Shown here: positions 1 to 6,661 of the stretch, piece after piece
How positions within the stretch are numbered: the first letter of the stretch is position 1
How the letters are laid out: every line of letters begins with the position of its first letter
DNA from: Christensenella sp.
Lineage (GTDB): Bacteria > Bacillota > Clostridia > Christensenellales > Maliibacteriaceae
Assembly: GCA_019420085.1 (NCBI GenBank)
Contig: JAHZHV010000149.1
Location: 4,010-10,849, forward strand
Reading direction: 5' to 3'
Length of the DNA: 6,840 nt
Made by a program: the position numbers and the translations under genes
Notes under the pieces: generated by a model
What the model saw: only the letters and a program-made list of their open reading frames with translations
What the model was told of the DNA's origin: nothing
Databases searched by the model: none

Positions 1-521
1 CCTGTAATACAATAATTGGATTTCGGATGTTTGGGCTTTTCTTCTACCGACAATACACGACCGGATTCGTCAAATTCCACAATACCGAAGCGTTCCGGAT
101 CATTGACATAATAGCCGAAAATCGTTGCGCGGCCGGACTGCGCATTTTCCACTGCCTCACGCAGGACCCGCTTAAATCCATTTCCATAGAAGATATTGTC
201 ACCCAATACCATCGCACAGCAATCATCACCAATGAACTCCTCACCGAGCAAAAATGCCTGTGCAAGACCATCCGGCGAAGGCTGCACCTTATAGGAAAGA
301 TGAATACCATACTGACTGCCGTCTCCCAACAACCGCTCAAAATTTGGCAAATCAACAGGCGTGGAAATGATCAGAATATCCCGAATCCCCGCCAGCATCA
401 ACGTAGACAACGGATAGTAGATCATCGGCTTGTCATAAACAGGCAGAAGTTGCTTGCTCGTCACCATCGTCAGCGGATACAGGCGCGTACCCGCACCGCC
501 GGCCAGAATAATACCCTTCAC
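1..521 (-). CDS. rmlA: Glucose-1-phosphate thymidylyltransferase, N-terminal part (runs off left edge)
   Basis: Makes dTDP-glucose from dTTP and glucose-1-phosphate, the first step of dTDP-L-rhamnose synthesis in the cytoplasm. The visible 173 codons start MKGIILAGGAGTRLYPLT, the nucleotidyltransferase signature (GGxGTRLxPLT, residues 8-18). They continue with SKQLLPVYDKPM (22-33), the QPSPDGLAQA substrate loop (80-89), the metal-binding LGDN (D108) and EEKP (160-163). The family is usually about 290 residues, so roughly 60% is present; the C-terminus lies outside the window. I chose the GTG at 521 because a perfect GGAGG lies 8 nt upstream and the protein then begins as family members do. 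An in-frame ATG at 536 overlaps that GGAGG and has no ribosome binding site of its own. It lies 65 nt downstream of the polymerase-like gene, probably in the same operon, with a possible extra promoter. Identification is firm; whether rmlB/C/D follow cannot be seen. Confidence 0.96.
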   Translation of the reverse strand, partial: MKGIILAGGAGTRLYPLTMVTSKQLLPVYDKPMIYYPLSTLMLAGIRDILIISTPVDLPNFERLLGDGSQYGIHLSYKVQPSPDGLAQAFLLGEEFIGDDCCAMVLGDNIFYGNGFKRVLREAVENAQSGRATIFGYYVNDPERFGIVEFDESGRVLSVEEKPKHPKSNYCIT

Positions 522-529
522 TTTATAGA

Positions 530-534
530 CCTCC
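530..534 (-). promoter_or_regulatory. Shine-Dalgarno site that decides the rmlA start
   Basis: GGAGG lies 8 nt before the GTG at 521. The upstream in-frame ATG (536-534) shares its G with this site, so it cannot use it. This supports GTG initiation. Confidence 0.8.
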
Positions 535-583
535 ATGCTTGTTTCAGTTTATCGCTGATAGTTGTTTCAAATTTGTCTCTATT

Positions 584-612
584 ATTTTACAGCTTTTTTT
601 CAGCCGTTGCAA
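584..612 (-). promoter_or_regulatory. Possible internal promoter for rmlA
   Basis: On the minus strand TTGCAA (612-607) and TAAAAT (589-584) are separated by 17 nt. The -10 overlaps the stop codon of the polymerase-like gene, and the predicted start near 577 would leave a leader of about 55 nt before the rmlA GTG. The -10 matches consensus at 5 of 6 bases and the -35 at 4 of 6. It could give the nucleotide-sugar genes expression independent of the upstream operon. The site lies in an A/T-rich stretch, so chance is possible. Confidence 0.4.
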
Positions 613-1942
613 CGTGCTTTTTCGGCATGTTTTCCACTATTGCGAGCGTAGCTGCATAGGTAAAAATACCAAGTGAAGCATTCATATACGGCATAAAGAA
701 CGAAAAAGAAGCAAAACCGGTAAGTGCGCACAGCCATAGGCACGCATATTCCGCCGTATGGCGCTGCAGCAACCGAACCGCCGCAACAACCAGCGCCGAA
801 AGGTACAGCATCACACCAATGACGCCGCTTTTGTACATCAGATCCAGATAAAAGTATTCATTGACACCATCGGGGCGGGCAGGAATTTTTGCACCGAGGC
901 CACTGCCGAAAATTGGCGAAACTTTGATACCGTCAAGCAGATCCGACACGGTATCCTGCCGGACCTGATCGGAACTTTCCGACAATTCGTTAAAATAATC
1001 CATCTGTTCCTGAACGCTGTCCTGTGCATCATCCGTCATCGCAGAATAACGCGTATCATCCTGCTGACAGACGCCAAGACGCACAAGCGCATAATGTATA
1101 TAATCAGTACGCATCGCCGCACCCAGCAACACAAGGCAGCAAAAAACAACTGCGGCGCTGGCTGCCAGCGCCCCCAACGCCTTTACATAGGAAATCCTGC
1201 AGCAAAAACACGCCAATACGACAAATGCCAGGATGGCCACGCCGCAGCCACCGTAAAGCGAACGCGTATAGGTAAAAAACAGGCCGAAACACTGCAATGC
1301 ACCGGCAAATACAAACATCACAGCACGCACAAATGTCTTTTGCCGCGCCGCAAAATGCGCCGACAGCAAAAGCCCCGTCAAAAGATACATGCAGCTATAC
1401 GGAAAAAAGCGCAGAATGGTATCTGAAATTCGGGCATAGCTGCTCAATCCCACACCATGCAGCGCAAGACCGATGACATCCGTACGCGCCGGTGCGGCAA
1501 GATGCAAGCCTACAACCAGTACGCAAAAAAGTGCCAGCGCAACCGATGCTCCCCACACGACAACAGAAAGTGTCCGCATGCGGTCTGTGTCACGCAACAG
1601 ACACACAGCCCCCGGCACCAGCGCAAGATAGGCAAACCCTTTTAAATCTGACAAAAGCAGGGCTTTATCGTTTCCCCTGGCAATTCCGATCCCTGCGGCA
1701 ACAAAGCACCACAGTGCAAAGGCAGCGATGCACAAGACGGTCGGCCGCCTTAAAAGCGACCGCATATTTTGAAACACCTGCGGCAGCGTCAACAGCACAA
1801 CTGCTGCCGAAAGCGCCATGCGCAGACTTACCGGACCAACATGCAGCAATTTGCCCGACCCGAGCATTGCACAATCGGCAGCCAGAATACAAAACAATAC
1901 AAATGCCGCACGATCAATTTTTTCACGCCATACACCGTTCAT
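587..1942 (-). CDS. O-antigen ligase/polymerase-like membrane protein (Wzy/WaaL superfamily)
   Basis: A 451-residue, strongly hydrophobic protein with about ten or more predicted membrane segments (for example around residues 11-28, 41-58, 66-86, 124-148, 205-224, 232-248, 255-275, 373-389 and 400-435). It fits the O-antigen ligase/polymerase superfamily (Wzy_C type), which joins lipid-linked repeat units outside the membrane. Supporting features are FTYTRS followed by glycines (223-231), and a large hydrophilic loop (about 278-370) holding RQDTVSDLL and SPIFGSGLG (342-350). That loop ends in NEYFYLDLMYKSGVIG, resembling the family's conserved loop before the last helices. The reading frame extends to a TTG at 1981, but ATG at 1942 is preferred: a GGA lies 6 nt upstream and the protein then starts just before helix 1. 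It follows the glycosyltransferase by 52 nt and precedes rmlA, so polymerisation of the repeat unit is the likely role. Polymerase versus ligase cannot be decided from sequence alone. Confidence 0.82.
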   Translation of the reverse strand: MNGVWREKIDRAAFVLFCILAADCAMLGSGKLLHVGPVSLRMALSAAVVLLTLPQVFQNMRSLLRRPTVLCIAAFALWCFVAAGIGIARGNDKALLLSDLKGFAYLALVPGAVCLLRDTDRMRTLSVVVWGASVALALFCVLVVGLHLAAPARTDVIGLALHGVGLSSYARISDTILRFFPYSCMYLLTGLLLSAHFAARQKTFVRAVMFVFAGALQCFGLFFTYTRSLYGGCGVAILAFVVLACFCCRISYVKALGALAASAAVVFCCLVLLGAAMRTDYIHYALVRLGVCQQDDTRYSAMTDDAQDSVQEQMDYFNELSESSDQVRQDTVSDLLDGIKVSPIFGSGLGAKIPARPDGVNEYFYLDLMYKSGVIGVMLYLSALVVAAVRLLQRHTAEYACLWLCALTGFASFSFFMPYMNASLGIFTYAATLAIVENMPKKHVATAEKKL

Positions 1943-1994
1943 CACAGATCCACGCAATCTTTTCGTATTTCCTTTCCCCAATTCACGAATTCAC

Positions 1995-4061
1995 TCACCC
2001 CAAAAGCAGCTGTGCAGCAATGCGTTTGTACCCGCACTTAAGCGTACCCAGGCGCAAAAACGCCATACTTCTTGCAAAACGTCCCTTTGTCCGGCACGCC
2101 GCATACGCCCGACACAGCGAAAGCGCTTCATCCGAAAGATGCTGCGCAAAGGCATCCGCAAATGCCTCTGCCTGATGCATCGTGTCGTCCATCGCCGCAC
2201 GGGCACCGCCGCCCGCTATACGCGAACGCGCATAAGACAAGCTGCGCACATCCTTGGCGCCAACGCTGTTTTTACCATGCTGGCGGTAGGAAATCGTCGC
2301 ACGCGGCACATAAACCACGCACCCCAATGCTGCAGCGGCAAGCGCAATCCACCAATCATGCATAAGCATCTGCTGTGGTACAGGCGCATCGCATACCACA
2401 CGGCACAACGCAGGATTCAGAAGCATCGTACATCCCGTCACAACATTCTGTACAAGGAACTGTGCAAGCGTCCTTCGAAGCGGGTCAAGCGCACTGTAAT
2501 GCATGAATGATTCGTCTATCACACGAAGGGATGCATCTACAACCCGCAAATCCGTGTGGACAAGAATGGGACGTGCTGCCTGCCCCGCCTCTTTTCGGCG
2601 CATCGCCTGCATACAGACGGATACCTTGTGCGCATCCCACACATCGTCCTGATCACAGAACATACAGTACACGCCTTCACCGCTGAAGCGATGCAGCAAG
2701 TGCATAAAGTGATCCTGCGCATTGCCAAAGCGCTGCGGCGCATGATACCGCGTCACCTTCTGCGGAAAATGCGCGGCGTATTCATCCAGTATCCCGGACG
2801 TTTCATCCGTTGAACCATCATCTGAAACAATGACCTGCACATTGCCATAATCCTGTGCAAGCAGACTGTCAAGCTGCGCGCGCAGATAGGAAGCGCCATT
2901 GTAAGCAGCCAGCAGCACGCGCACGGGCGGCAGAGCCTGCAAATCAAATCCCATCAACACATCCAAACGGGCATCAAAACGCTGCGCCGTAAAATACCGA
3001 TCAAACACCATACGGCAAGCCGTTCGCCGCGCCGCATCGCGCGATGCATCCGTCTGCAAAATCTGCGCCGCAGCCATATCCACATCCCCGCGGGCATCAA
3101 TGCCGATATCAAACTGCGCCACAAGCTGCGCGGTATCGGCGCCAATACCATTGATCAGCGGCACGCCCATGCGAAGGTAGTCCACGGACTTCATCGTCAA
3201 TCCGACACAGGTCTCCTGCCGCATGATATTGATCCCAAAGCGGCAAGCGTCAAAAATCCGCTGTTTTTCCTGTGCGTCATACACCATGCCGTGACAAACA
3301 ACCTGCGCACCTGCCGCCCGCAATCCGCTGCAGAATTCTTCCAGCCTCTCACCACCGCCCACGATATGGACACATACCGGCTTGTGCGCCGCAATCGCGC
3401 GCACCAGATCACAGATACGCGCAATATCAATGACATGGTTCACCGATCCCAAATACCCAAGCTGCACACAATCCGCATCAAAGCATGGCTGCATCGCCTC
3501 CGGCATCTGTAATGCCGGCATATAAAGCGCTGCCGGCGTCACAGACGGCGTTTTCAGCCGCTGCGCAAACAGCGCACACTCACAAAGCACGGTATCTGCC
3601 TGCTCCAGCGCACGCGTACGCAGGCTTGCCCAAAGTTTAAAAACAGGCAATTTTTTCAGGCTTTGCGGAACCGGCATCGTCTCAGGCCATAAGTCGATGA
3701 CGTCAACCACAAGCGTAACGGACGGATGCTTCCTTTTATATCCGGCGCACACATATGCGGTCGAATTGGCAGGCGCCATCACATAAAGCAAATCCGGCTT
3801 TTCCCGTTTGATAAAACCTGAAGCGCGTCTGGAAAAATCCAGCAATGACAAAATGCGCGCAGGGGAAACATTCTTTTGGTACGCCAGCATGTGCGCATAA
3901 ACGTATCCTTCCTGTTTTTCTGTGACCCGGCATTTTTCCCTGTGCCGGAAATCGCCGGTAAAAACGGTAACCGTATAACCATTTCTGATCAAATTGCGCC
4001 GCACAAGCTGTACGCGCGCATCATAGGAATCCGCATGATTGACGATAATGGCCTTCTGCAT
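1995..4061 (-). CDS. Two-domain glycosyltransferase: GT4 (GT-B) fused to GT2 (GT-A)
   Basis: A 688-residue protein with two complete glycosyltransferases in one frame. Residues 1 to about 370 look like a GT4/GT-B enzyme: it opens MQKAIIVNHADSYDARV, has DVIDLWPETMP (119-129), GYLGSVNHVIDI (202-213), a GGGERLEEF turn (235-243) and MKSVDYLRMGVPLING (290-305), the nucleotide-sugar-binding region. After a short linker, residues 380 onward form a GT2/GT-A enzyme: VRVLLAAYNGASYL, SDDGSTDE (413-420), CDQDDVW (469-475, the metal-binding DxD region), MHDWW (567-571) and RQHGKNSVG (593-601). The GT2 half resembles rhamnosyltransferase-type enzymes, which suits the nearby rmlA. Sugars and linkages are not determinable. 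No signal peptide or membrane helix is seen, so it probably acts at the cytoplasmic membrane face. The frame extends to a GTG at 4166, but ATG 4061 follows a purine-rich GGAAGG and starts the domain correctly. It appears to be the first gene of the operon. Confidence 0.9.
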   Translation of the reverse strand: MQKAIIVNHADSYDARVQLVRRNLIRNGYTVTVFTGDFRHREKCRVTEKQEGYVYAHMLAYQKNVSPARILSLLDFSRRASGFIKREKPDLLYVMAPANSTAYVCAGYKRKHPSVTLVVDVIDLWPETMPVPQSLKKLPVFKLWASLRTRALEQADTVLCECALFAQRLKTPSVTPAALYMPALQMPEAMQPCFDADCVQLGYLGSVNHVIDIARICDLVRAIAAHKPVCVHIVGGGERLEEFCSGLRAAGAQVVCHGMVYDAQEKQRIFDACRFGINIMRQETCVGLTMKSVDYLRMGVPLINGIGADTAQLVAQFDIGIDARGDVDMAAAQILQTDASRDAARRTACRMVFDRYFTAQRFDARLDVLMGFDLQALPPVRVLLAAYNGASYLRAQLDSLLAQDYGNVQVIVSDDGSTDETSGILDEYAAHFPQKVTRYHAPQRFGNAQDHFMHLLHRFSGEGVYCMFCDQDDVWDAHKVSVCMQAMRRKEAGQAARPILVHTDLRVVDASLRVIDESFMHYSALDPLRRTLAQFLVQNVVTGCTMLLNPALCRVVCDAPVPQQMLMHDWWIALAAAALGCVVYVPRATISYRQHGKNSVGAKDVRSLSYARSRIAGGGARAAMDDTMHQAEAFADAFAQHLSDEALSLCRAYAACRTKGRFARSMAFLRLGTLKCGYKRIAAQLLLG

Positions 4062-4114
4062 CCGCTGTATTTCCTTCCTGCCCGCAGCTGCATTCATATT
4101 TTTCGTCAGAAACA

Positions 4115-4127
4115 CATGCATTGCATG
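4115..4127. repeat. CATGCA-T-TGCATG dyad in the operon leader
   Basis: A 13-bp dyad with 6-bp arms and a 1-nt centre lies within a run rich in ATGCAT/TGCAT words (about 4115-4139). It sits some 15-30 nt downstream of the predicted transcription start of the glycosyltransferase operon, a position where a repressor could act. No regulator is encoded nearby in the window. The words could also be simple low-complexity sequence. Confidence 0.45.
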
Positions 4128-4149
4128 CATTTCCTGCATGAATATCTGT

Positions 4150-4179
4150 ATGTTACCCCGCGGCACAATCCACTGTCAA
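4150..4179 (-). promoter_or_regulatory. Promoter of the polysaccharide operon
   Basis: A perfect TTGACA (4179-4174) is followed after 18 nt by TAACAT (4155-4150, 4 of 6 matches). It lies 20 nt past the terminator of the preceding gene and about 80 nt before the glycosyltransferase ATG. Transcription would start near 4143. This placement makes the glycosyltransferase the first gene of its operon. Confidence 0.65.
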
Positions 4180-4199
4180 GTTCCGGCAAAACAGCATAC

Positions 4200-4237
4200 A
4201 AAAAAGGAACCTCCGCAATCGCAGACGTTCCTTTTTT
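4200..4237 (-). terminator. Rho-independent terminator after the DUF362 gene (bidirectional form)
   Basis: An 11-bp perfect stem (AAAAAAGGAAC pairing with GTTCCTTTTTT) encloses a 16-nt loop that can itself pair partly (GC/GC). On the minus strand the stem ends in a run of six T, 23 nt after the DUF362 stop. Because the left arm begins with a run of A, the element would work on both strands. It separates the DUF362 unit from the polysaccharide operon. Confidence 0.88.
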
Positions 4238-4259
4238 TCTAACAGCATGACCGATGCGT

Positions 4260-5387
4260 TTATTTCATAACGATCAGCTCATACTCGCGCGTACCAAGTC
4301 CAATCTTCTCACCATGCGCCAACGTACCCTTCCACTCAACCGACGGCTCGGTATTCGTGAAAGGATCACCCAGATCAACAAAATCTGCCTTTGCCATATT
4401 ATCTCCAAGGACACTGTTTGCATTGGCCGAAGCCTTCTTGCAAAGGTCCACGCATGCCTGATCGATCGCAACCGGATCAAACGAAGCCAGCATGCCAATG
4501 TTCGGCAAAATCGGCGCATCATTCCAGCTGCAGCAGTCACAGCAGGGAGACACATCCACAATCAGGCTGACATGGAACTGGGGACGATCCTGTACAATCG
4601 CTTTGGTATACTCAGCCATCTTGCGGCCGAGGTCAAGCAAAGCAATATCCTCCACCGCGCGAATCGCATCAAAATTGCAATTTCCGATGCAGCGGCCGCA
4701 ACCGACGCAAAGTTCAGGATCGATATGCGCTTTGCGATCCTCCCCATAAGAGATGGCGTTCTGCCCGCAGTGCTTCTGGCAGACTTTACATCCGCGGCAC
4801 TTTTCCTGATCCACATACGGCGTACCATGGCTGTGCTGCTCCATCTTACCCGCACGGCTGCCGCCGCCCATACCCAGGTTCTTAATCGCACCGCCAAAAC
4901 CGGCCATCTCATGCCCTTTGAAATGCGAAAGGCTGATCACGATATCGGCATCCATCAATGCACGGCCAATCTTGGCCTCCTGCACCAGCTCGCCGCCCTG
5001 AACCGGAACCGCCACTTCATCAGTGCCGCGCAAACCGTCGGCAATAATCACATGACATCCCGTCGTGGTCTCATTAAATCCGTTCAACTGCGCTGCACTG
5101 ATGTGATCCAGCGCATTACGACGGCTGCCCGGATACAGTGTGTTGCAATCCGTCAAAAACGGCCGTCCGCCCAGTTCGCGCACGACGTCCGCAACAGCCT
5201 TTGCATAATTCGGACGCAGGAAGGAGACATTGCCGGGTTCGCCAAAGTGCATCTTGATCGCAACAAACTTGCCCTCAAAATCGATCTGATCAATCCCCGC
5301 CATCTTCATCAGCCGTTTGAGCTTGGAGGGCATGTCAATGCCATTGGTCGAACGGAAATCGGTAAAGTACACCTTTGCCTTTTGCAT
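4260..5387 (-). CDS. DUF362 domain protein with two 4Fe-4S ferredoxin motifs
   Basis: A 375-residue cytoplasmic iron-sulfur protein of the DUF362 family, whose biochemical role is not established. An N-terminal DUF362 region (about 30-180) includes KMHFGEPGN (45-53), the DADIVISLSHFKGHE segment (146-160) and a glycine-rich GFGGAIKNLGMGGGSR (163-178). It is followed by two cluster motifs: C197-C200-C203-C207 and C227-C230-C233-C237, each CX2CX2CX3C, as in 2[4Fe-4S] ferredoxins. A third cysteine group, CCDCC (282-286), lies in the conserved region before DAPILPNIGMLASFDPVAIDQA. The residue after each fourth cysteine is G or N rather than the usual proline. No signal peptide is seen. The start is well supported: GGGGAG lies 7 nt before the ATG. 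It has its own promoter and terminator, so it is likely a single-gene unit. An electron-transfer or redox role is inference. Confidence 0.93.
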   Translation of the reverse strand: MQKAKVYFTDFRSTNGIDMPSKLKRLMKMAGIDQIDFEGKFVAIKMHFGEPGNVSFLRPNYAKAVADVVRELGGRPFLTDCNTLYPGSRRNALDHISAAQLNGFNETTTGCHVIIADGLRGTDEVAVPVQGGELVQEAKIGRALMDADIVISLSHFKGHEMAGFGGAIKNLGMGGGSRAGKMEQHSHGTPYVDQEKCRGCKVCQKHCGQNAISYGEDRKAHIDPELCVGCGRCIGNCNFDAIRAVEDIALLDLGRKMAEYTKAIVQDRPQFHVSLIVDVSPCCDCCSWNDAPILPNIGMLASFDPVAIDQACVDLCKKASANANSVLGDNMAKADFVDLGDPFTNTEPSVEWKGTLAHGEKIGLGTREYELIVMK

Positions 5388-5419
5388 GCTTTAACTCCCC
5401 TCGTAAAACAAATATATCA

Positions 5420-5478
5420 ACACCCGTGCAAAACGCCGCAAACCACAGTGACAAGGAAAGGACGCTTCGCGCGGGTGT
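5420..5478 (-). repeat. Long-range inverted repeat in the DUF362 leader
   Basis: ACACCCG (5420-5426) and CGGGTGT (5472-5478) are perfect 7-nt complements separated by 45 nt. They lie within the predicted 130-nt leader of the DUF362 transcript, ending about 30 nt before the start codon. They could close a structured domain. I recognise no known riboswitch class in it. Confidence 0.4.
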
Positions 5479-5493
5479 CAATTACGCTCGTAT

Positions 5494-5513
5494 GCGCATG
5501 TGTTTTCATGCGC
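5494..5513. repeat. GCGCATG/CATGCGC inverted repeat at the DUF362 transcription start
   Basis: A perfect inverted repeat with 7-bp arms and a 6-nt centre (TGTTTT). It begins about 5 nt downstream of the predicted transcription start near 5518. It could be an operator for a dimeric repressor or a stabilising hairpin at the 5' end of the mRNA. Its position fits repression by blocking RNA polymerase. Confidence 0.6.
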
Positions 5514-5524
5514 TCACAAAATCC

Positions 5525-5553
5525 ATTGTATCTATGCCGGCGCATCGCGTCAA
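5525..5553 (-). promoter_or_regulatory. Promoter of the DUF362 gene
   Basis: TTGACG (5553-5548) and TACAAT (5530-5525) are separated by exactly 17 nt; each hexamer matches the sigma-A consensus at 5 of 6 bases. Transcription would start near 5518, giving a leader of about 130 nt, long for one gene. Confidence 0.75.
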
Positions 5554-5585
5554 GCCTTTTCCCAAATTATTTCTCACTACTTTGT

Positions 5586-5607
5586 TATCGATTGCACAGT
5601 ATCGATT
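5586..5607. repeat. Direct repeats of TATCGATT upstream of the DUF362 promoter
   Basis: TATCGATT occurs at 5586-5593 and again at 5600-5607, 14 bp start to start, with the palindromic core ATCGAT in each. They lie about 33-54 bp upstream of the -35 box, where activator sites are often found. The surrounding DNA is A/T-rich. Confidence 0.45.
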
Positions 5608-5610
5608 TTG

Positions 5611-5624
5611 CGAATATTTATTCG
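5611..5624. repeat. CGAATA-TT-TATTCG inverted repeat
   Basis: A 14-bp perfect dyad (6-bp arms, 2-nt centre), flanked by AAAA and TTTT tracts that extend the symmetry beyond a mismatch. It lies between the GH43 stop and the DUF362 promoter. It lacks a G/C-rich stem and a following T run, so it does not look like a good terminator for GH43; a protein-binding site is as likely. Confidence 0.4.
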
Positions 5625-5662
5625 AAAATTATTGATTAAATTTACATTCCTCTTCTGCCATT

Positions 5663-6661
5663 TCACGTGCCGGAAGGCATCGGCTGAGGTGTTGTAGACG
5701 GACCGGTGCAATACATTTTTCCAGTTTCATCCCATCCCATGCGATCGATGCAAACCTGCCGGTCAAAGCCCCCCTTGCCGGATTCGGTATGAATGTGATA
5801 AACAACAAACATTTCTTTTCCGTCAGGCGACCACGCGACAGAATTGTGTCCAGGGCCGGAAACACGCGGATAGTCATGCCGCATAATGGGATTGTCCGGA
5901 TATTTGACAAACGGACCCATCGGATCATCCGCTACGGCACAGCCAATGGCATAGTACTTTTCCTTGAAAAAATTGCCCGAATACATCATATAAACCTTAC
6001 CATTGTGCAGCAGTGTCAGTGCCCCTTCCGTCCAGCGGCGTCCGGTTGTCGGGGCGGACCATCCTTCCCACGGCTGCTCCGGCACCAGCACACAACGTGG
6101 ATTCCCGACGATATGCGTGCAGTCACCGGACAGCTTCACCGCGTAAATATGAGCCTCCTCATATGGTCCAACTTTGTGCTTGTAACAGCAGCGTGAATAA
6201 TACAGCGTCAGATTTCCGTCCGTATCGCGCACAACCTGTCCCCGATCGTCTCTTAGAATATTTGCGTCGATAATCGCATAGGGCATCTGAATCAGAGGGC
6301 GGTCGCCGCAAATATCCGCAAACGGCCCTGCCGGATCATCTGCTACGGCACAGCCAATGCAGTAATTCTCCAGTTCATTGTTCGGATTTACCTTATTATG
6401 CGCGCTGTAGAACAGATAGTATTTTCCATCAATCAAATAACACTCCGGCGCCCAGAAGTCCCGTTCACCCCAGGCATTTTCCCCCGCCTTATAACAATAG
6501 CCGCGTGCGCGCCAATGCACAAGATCATCGCTTTCCCAACACAAAAAACCGTCCGGCGCACTCGTAGCATACAGAAAATACTTACCCTGCGGCGTGCGCA
6601 AAACGTACGGATCGCCGATACCTGTAATGCCGATCGGATTACAATATGTGTTTTCCTGCAT
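5663..6661 (-). CDS. GH43 family glycoside hydrolase (arabinofuranosidase/xylosidase type)
   Basis: A 332-residue single-domain five-bladed beta-propeller glycosidase, predicted to remove arabinose or xylose residues from plant-derived oligosaccharides; exact substrate unknown. The three expected catalytic acids are visible: D17 in IGDPYVLR (general base), D132 in AIIDANILRDD (pKa modulator) and E212 in WTEGALTL (general acid). The conserved GPGHNSV (H272) is also present. WESDDLVHW and FWAPECYLIDGKYYLFYSA are typical blade strands. There is no signal peptide, so it probably works in the cytoplasm on imported oligosaccharides. The frame extends to an ATG at 6676, but that codon overlaps a GGAGGG (6674-6669) which sits 7 nt before the ATG at 6661; a second ATG at 6664 is 4 nt away. 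I prefer 6661. Two blades share a near-identical IGCAVADDPxGPF (102-114 and 239-251). No transporter gene is seen in the window. Confidence 0.93.
   Translation of the reverse strand: MQENTYCNPIGITGIGDPYVLRTPQGKYFLYATSAPDGFLCWESDDLVHWRARGYCYKAGENAWGERDFWAPECYLIDGKYYLFYSAHNKVNPNNELENYCIGCAVADDPAGPFADICGDRPLIQMPYAIIDANILRDDRGQVVRDTDGNLTLYYSRCCYKHKVGPYEEAHIYAVKLSGDCTHIVGNPRCVLVPEQPWEGWSAPTTGRRWTEGALTLLHNGKVYMMYSGNFFKEKYYAIGCAVADDPMGPFVKYPDNPIMRHDYPRVSGPGHNSVAWSPDGKEMFVVYHIHTESGKGGFDRQVCIDRMGWDETGKMYCTGPSTTPQPMPSGT
5921..5948. repeat. Copy 1 of a 28-bp repeat inside the GH43 gene
   Basis: This segment matches 6332-6359 at 27 of 28 positions, differing at one C/T. It encodes the GCAVADDP-type blade motif near residues 239-247. 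The match weakens upstream (34 of 39 over 5910-5948). Confidence 0.85.
6332..6359. repeat. Copy 2 of the 28-bp repeat inside the GH43 gene
   Basis: Direct repeat of 5921-5948 with one difference, 411 bp apart and in the same reading frame. It encodes the equivalent motif near residues 102-110 in an earlier blade. Confidence 0.85.

Noticed and set aside
27..659. 210-codon plus-strand frame at the left edge
   Set aside because: It covers the reverse of rmlA, whose protein is unmistakable on the minus strand.
1943..1981. N-terminal extension of the polymerase-like protein from a TTG
   Set aside because: The extension is charged, lacks a good ribosome binding site and precedes an ATG with a plausible one at the right place.
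1492..2510. Two plus-strand frames of about 230 codons
   Set aside because: They lie opposite the glycosyltransferase and polymerase-like genes, are rich in R, H, P and Q, and cross the gene boundary between them without any supporting start signal.
4062..4166. 35-residue N-terminal extension of the glycosyltransferase from a GTG
   Set aside because: The GTG lies upstream of the predicted transcription start, and the extension is not like a GT4 N-terminus.
5461..5490. Second -35-like TTGACA in the DUF362 leader
   Set aside because: No acceptable -10 hexamer is found at 16-18 nt spacing.
4254..5639. 461-codon open frame on the plus strand opposite the DUF362 gene
   Set aside because: It is antisense to a clearly recognisable iron-sulfur protein, has no domain-like content, and its translation is a typical low-complexity shadow of biased codon use.
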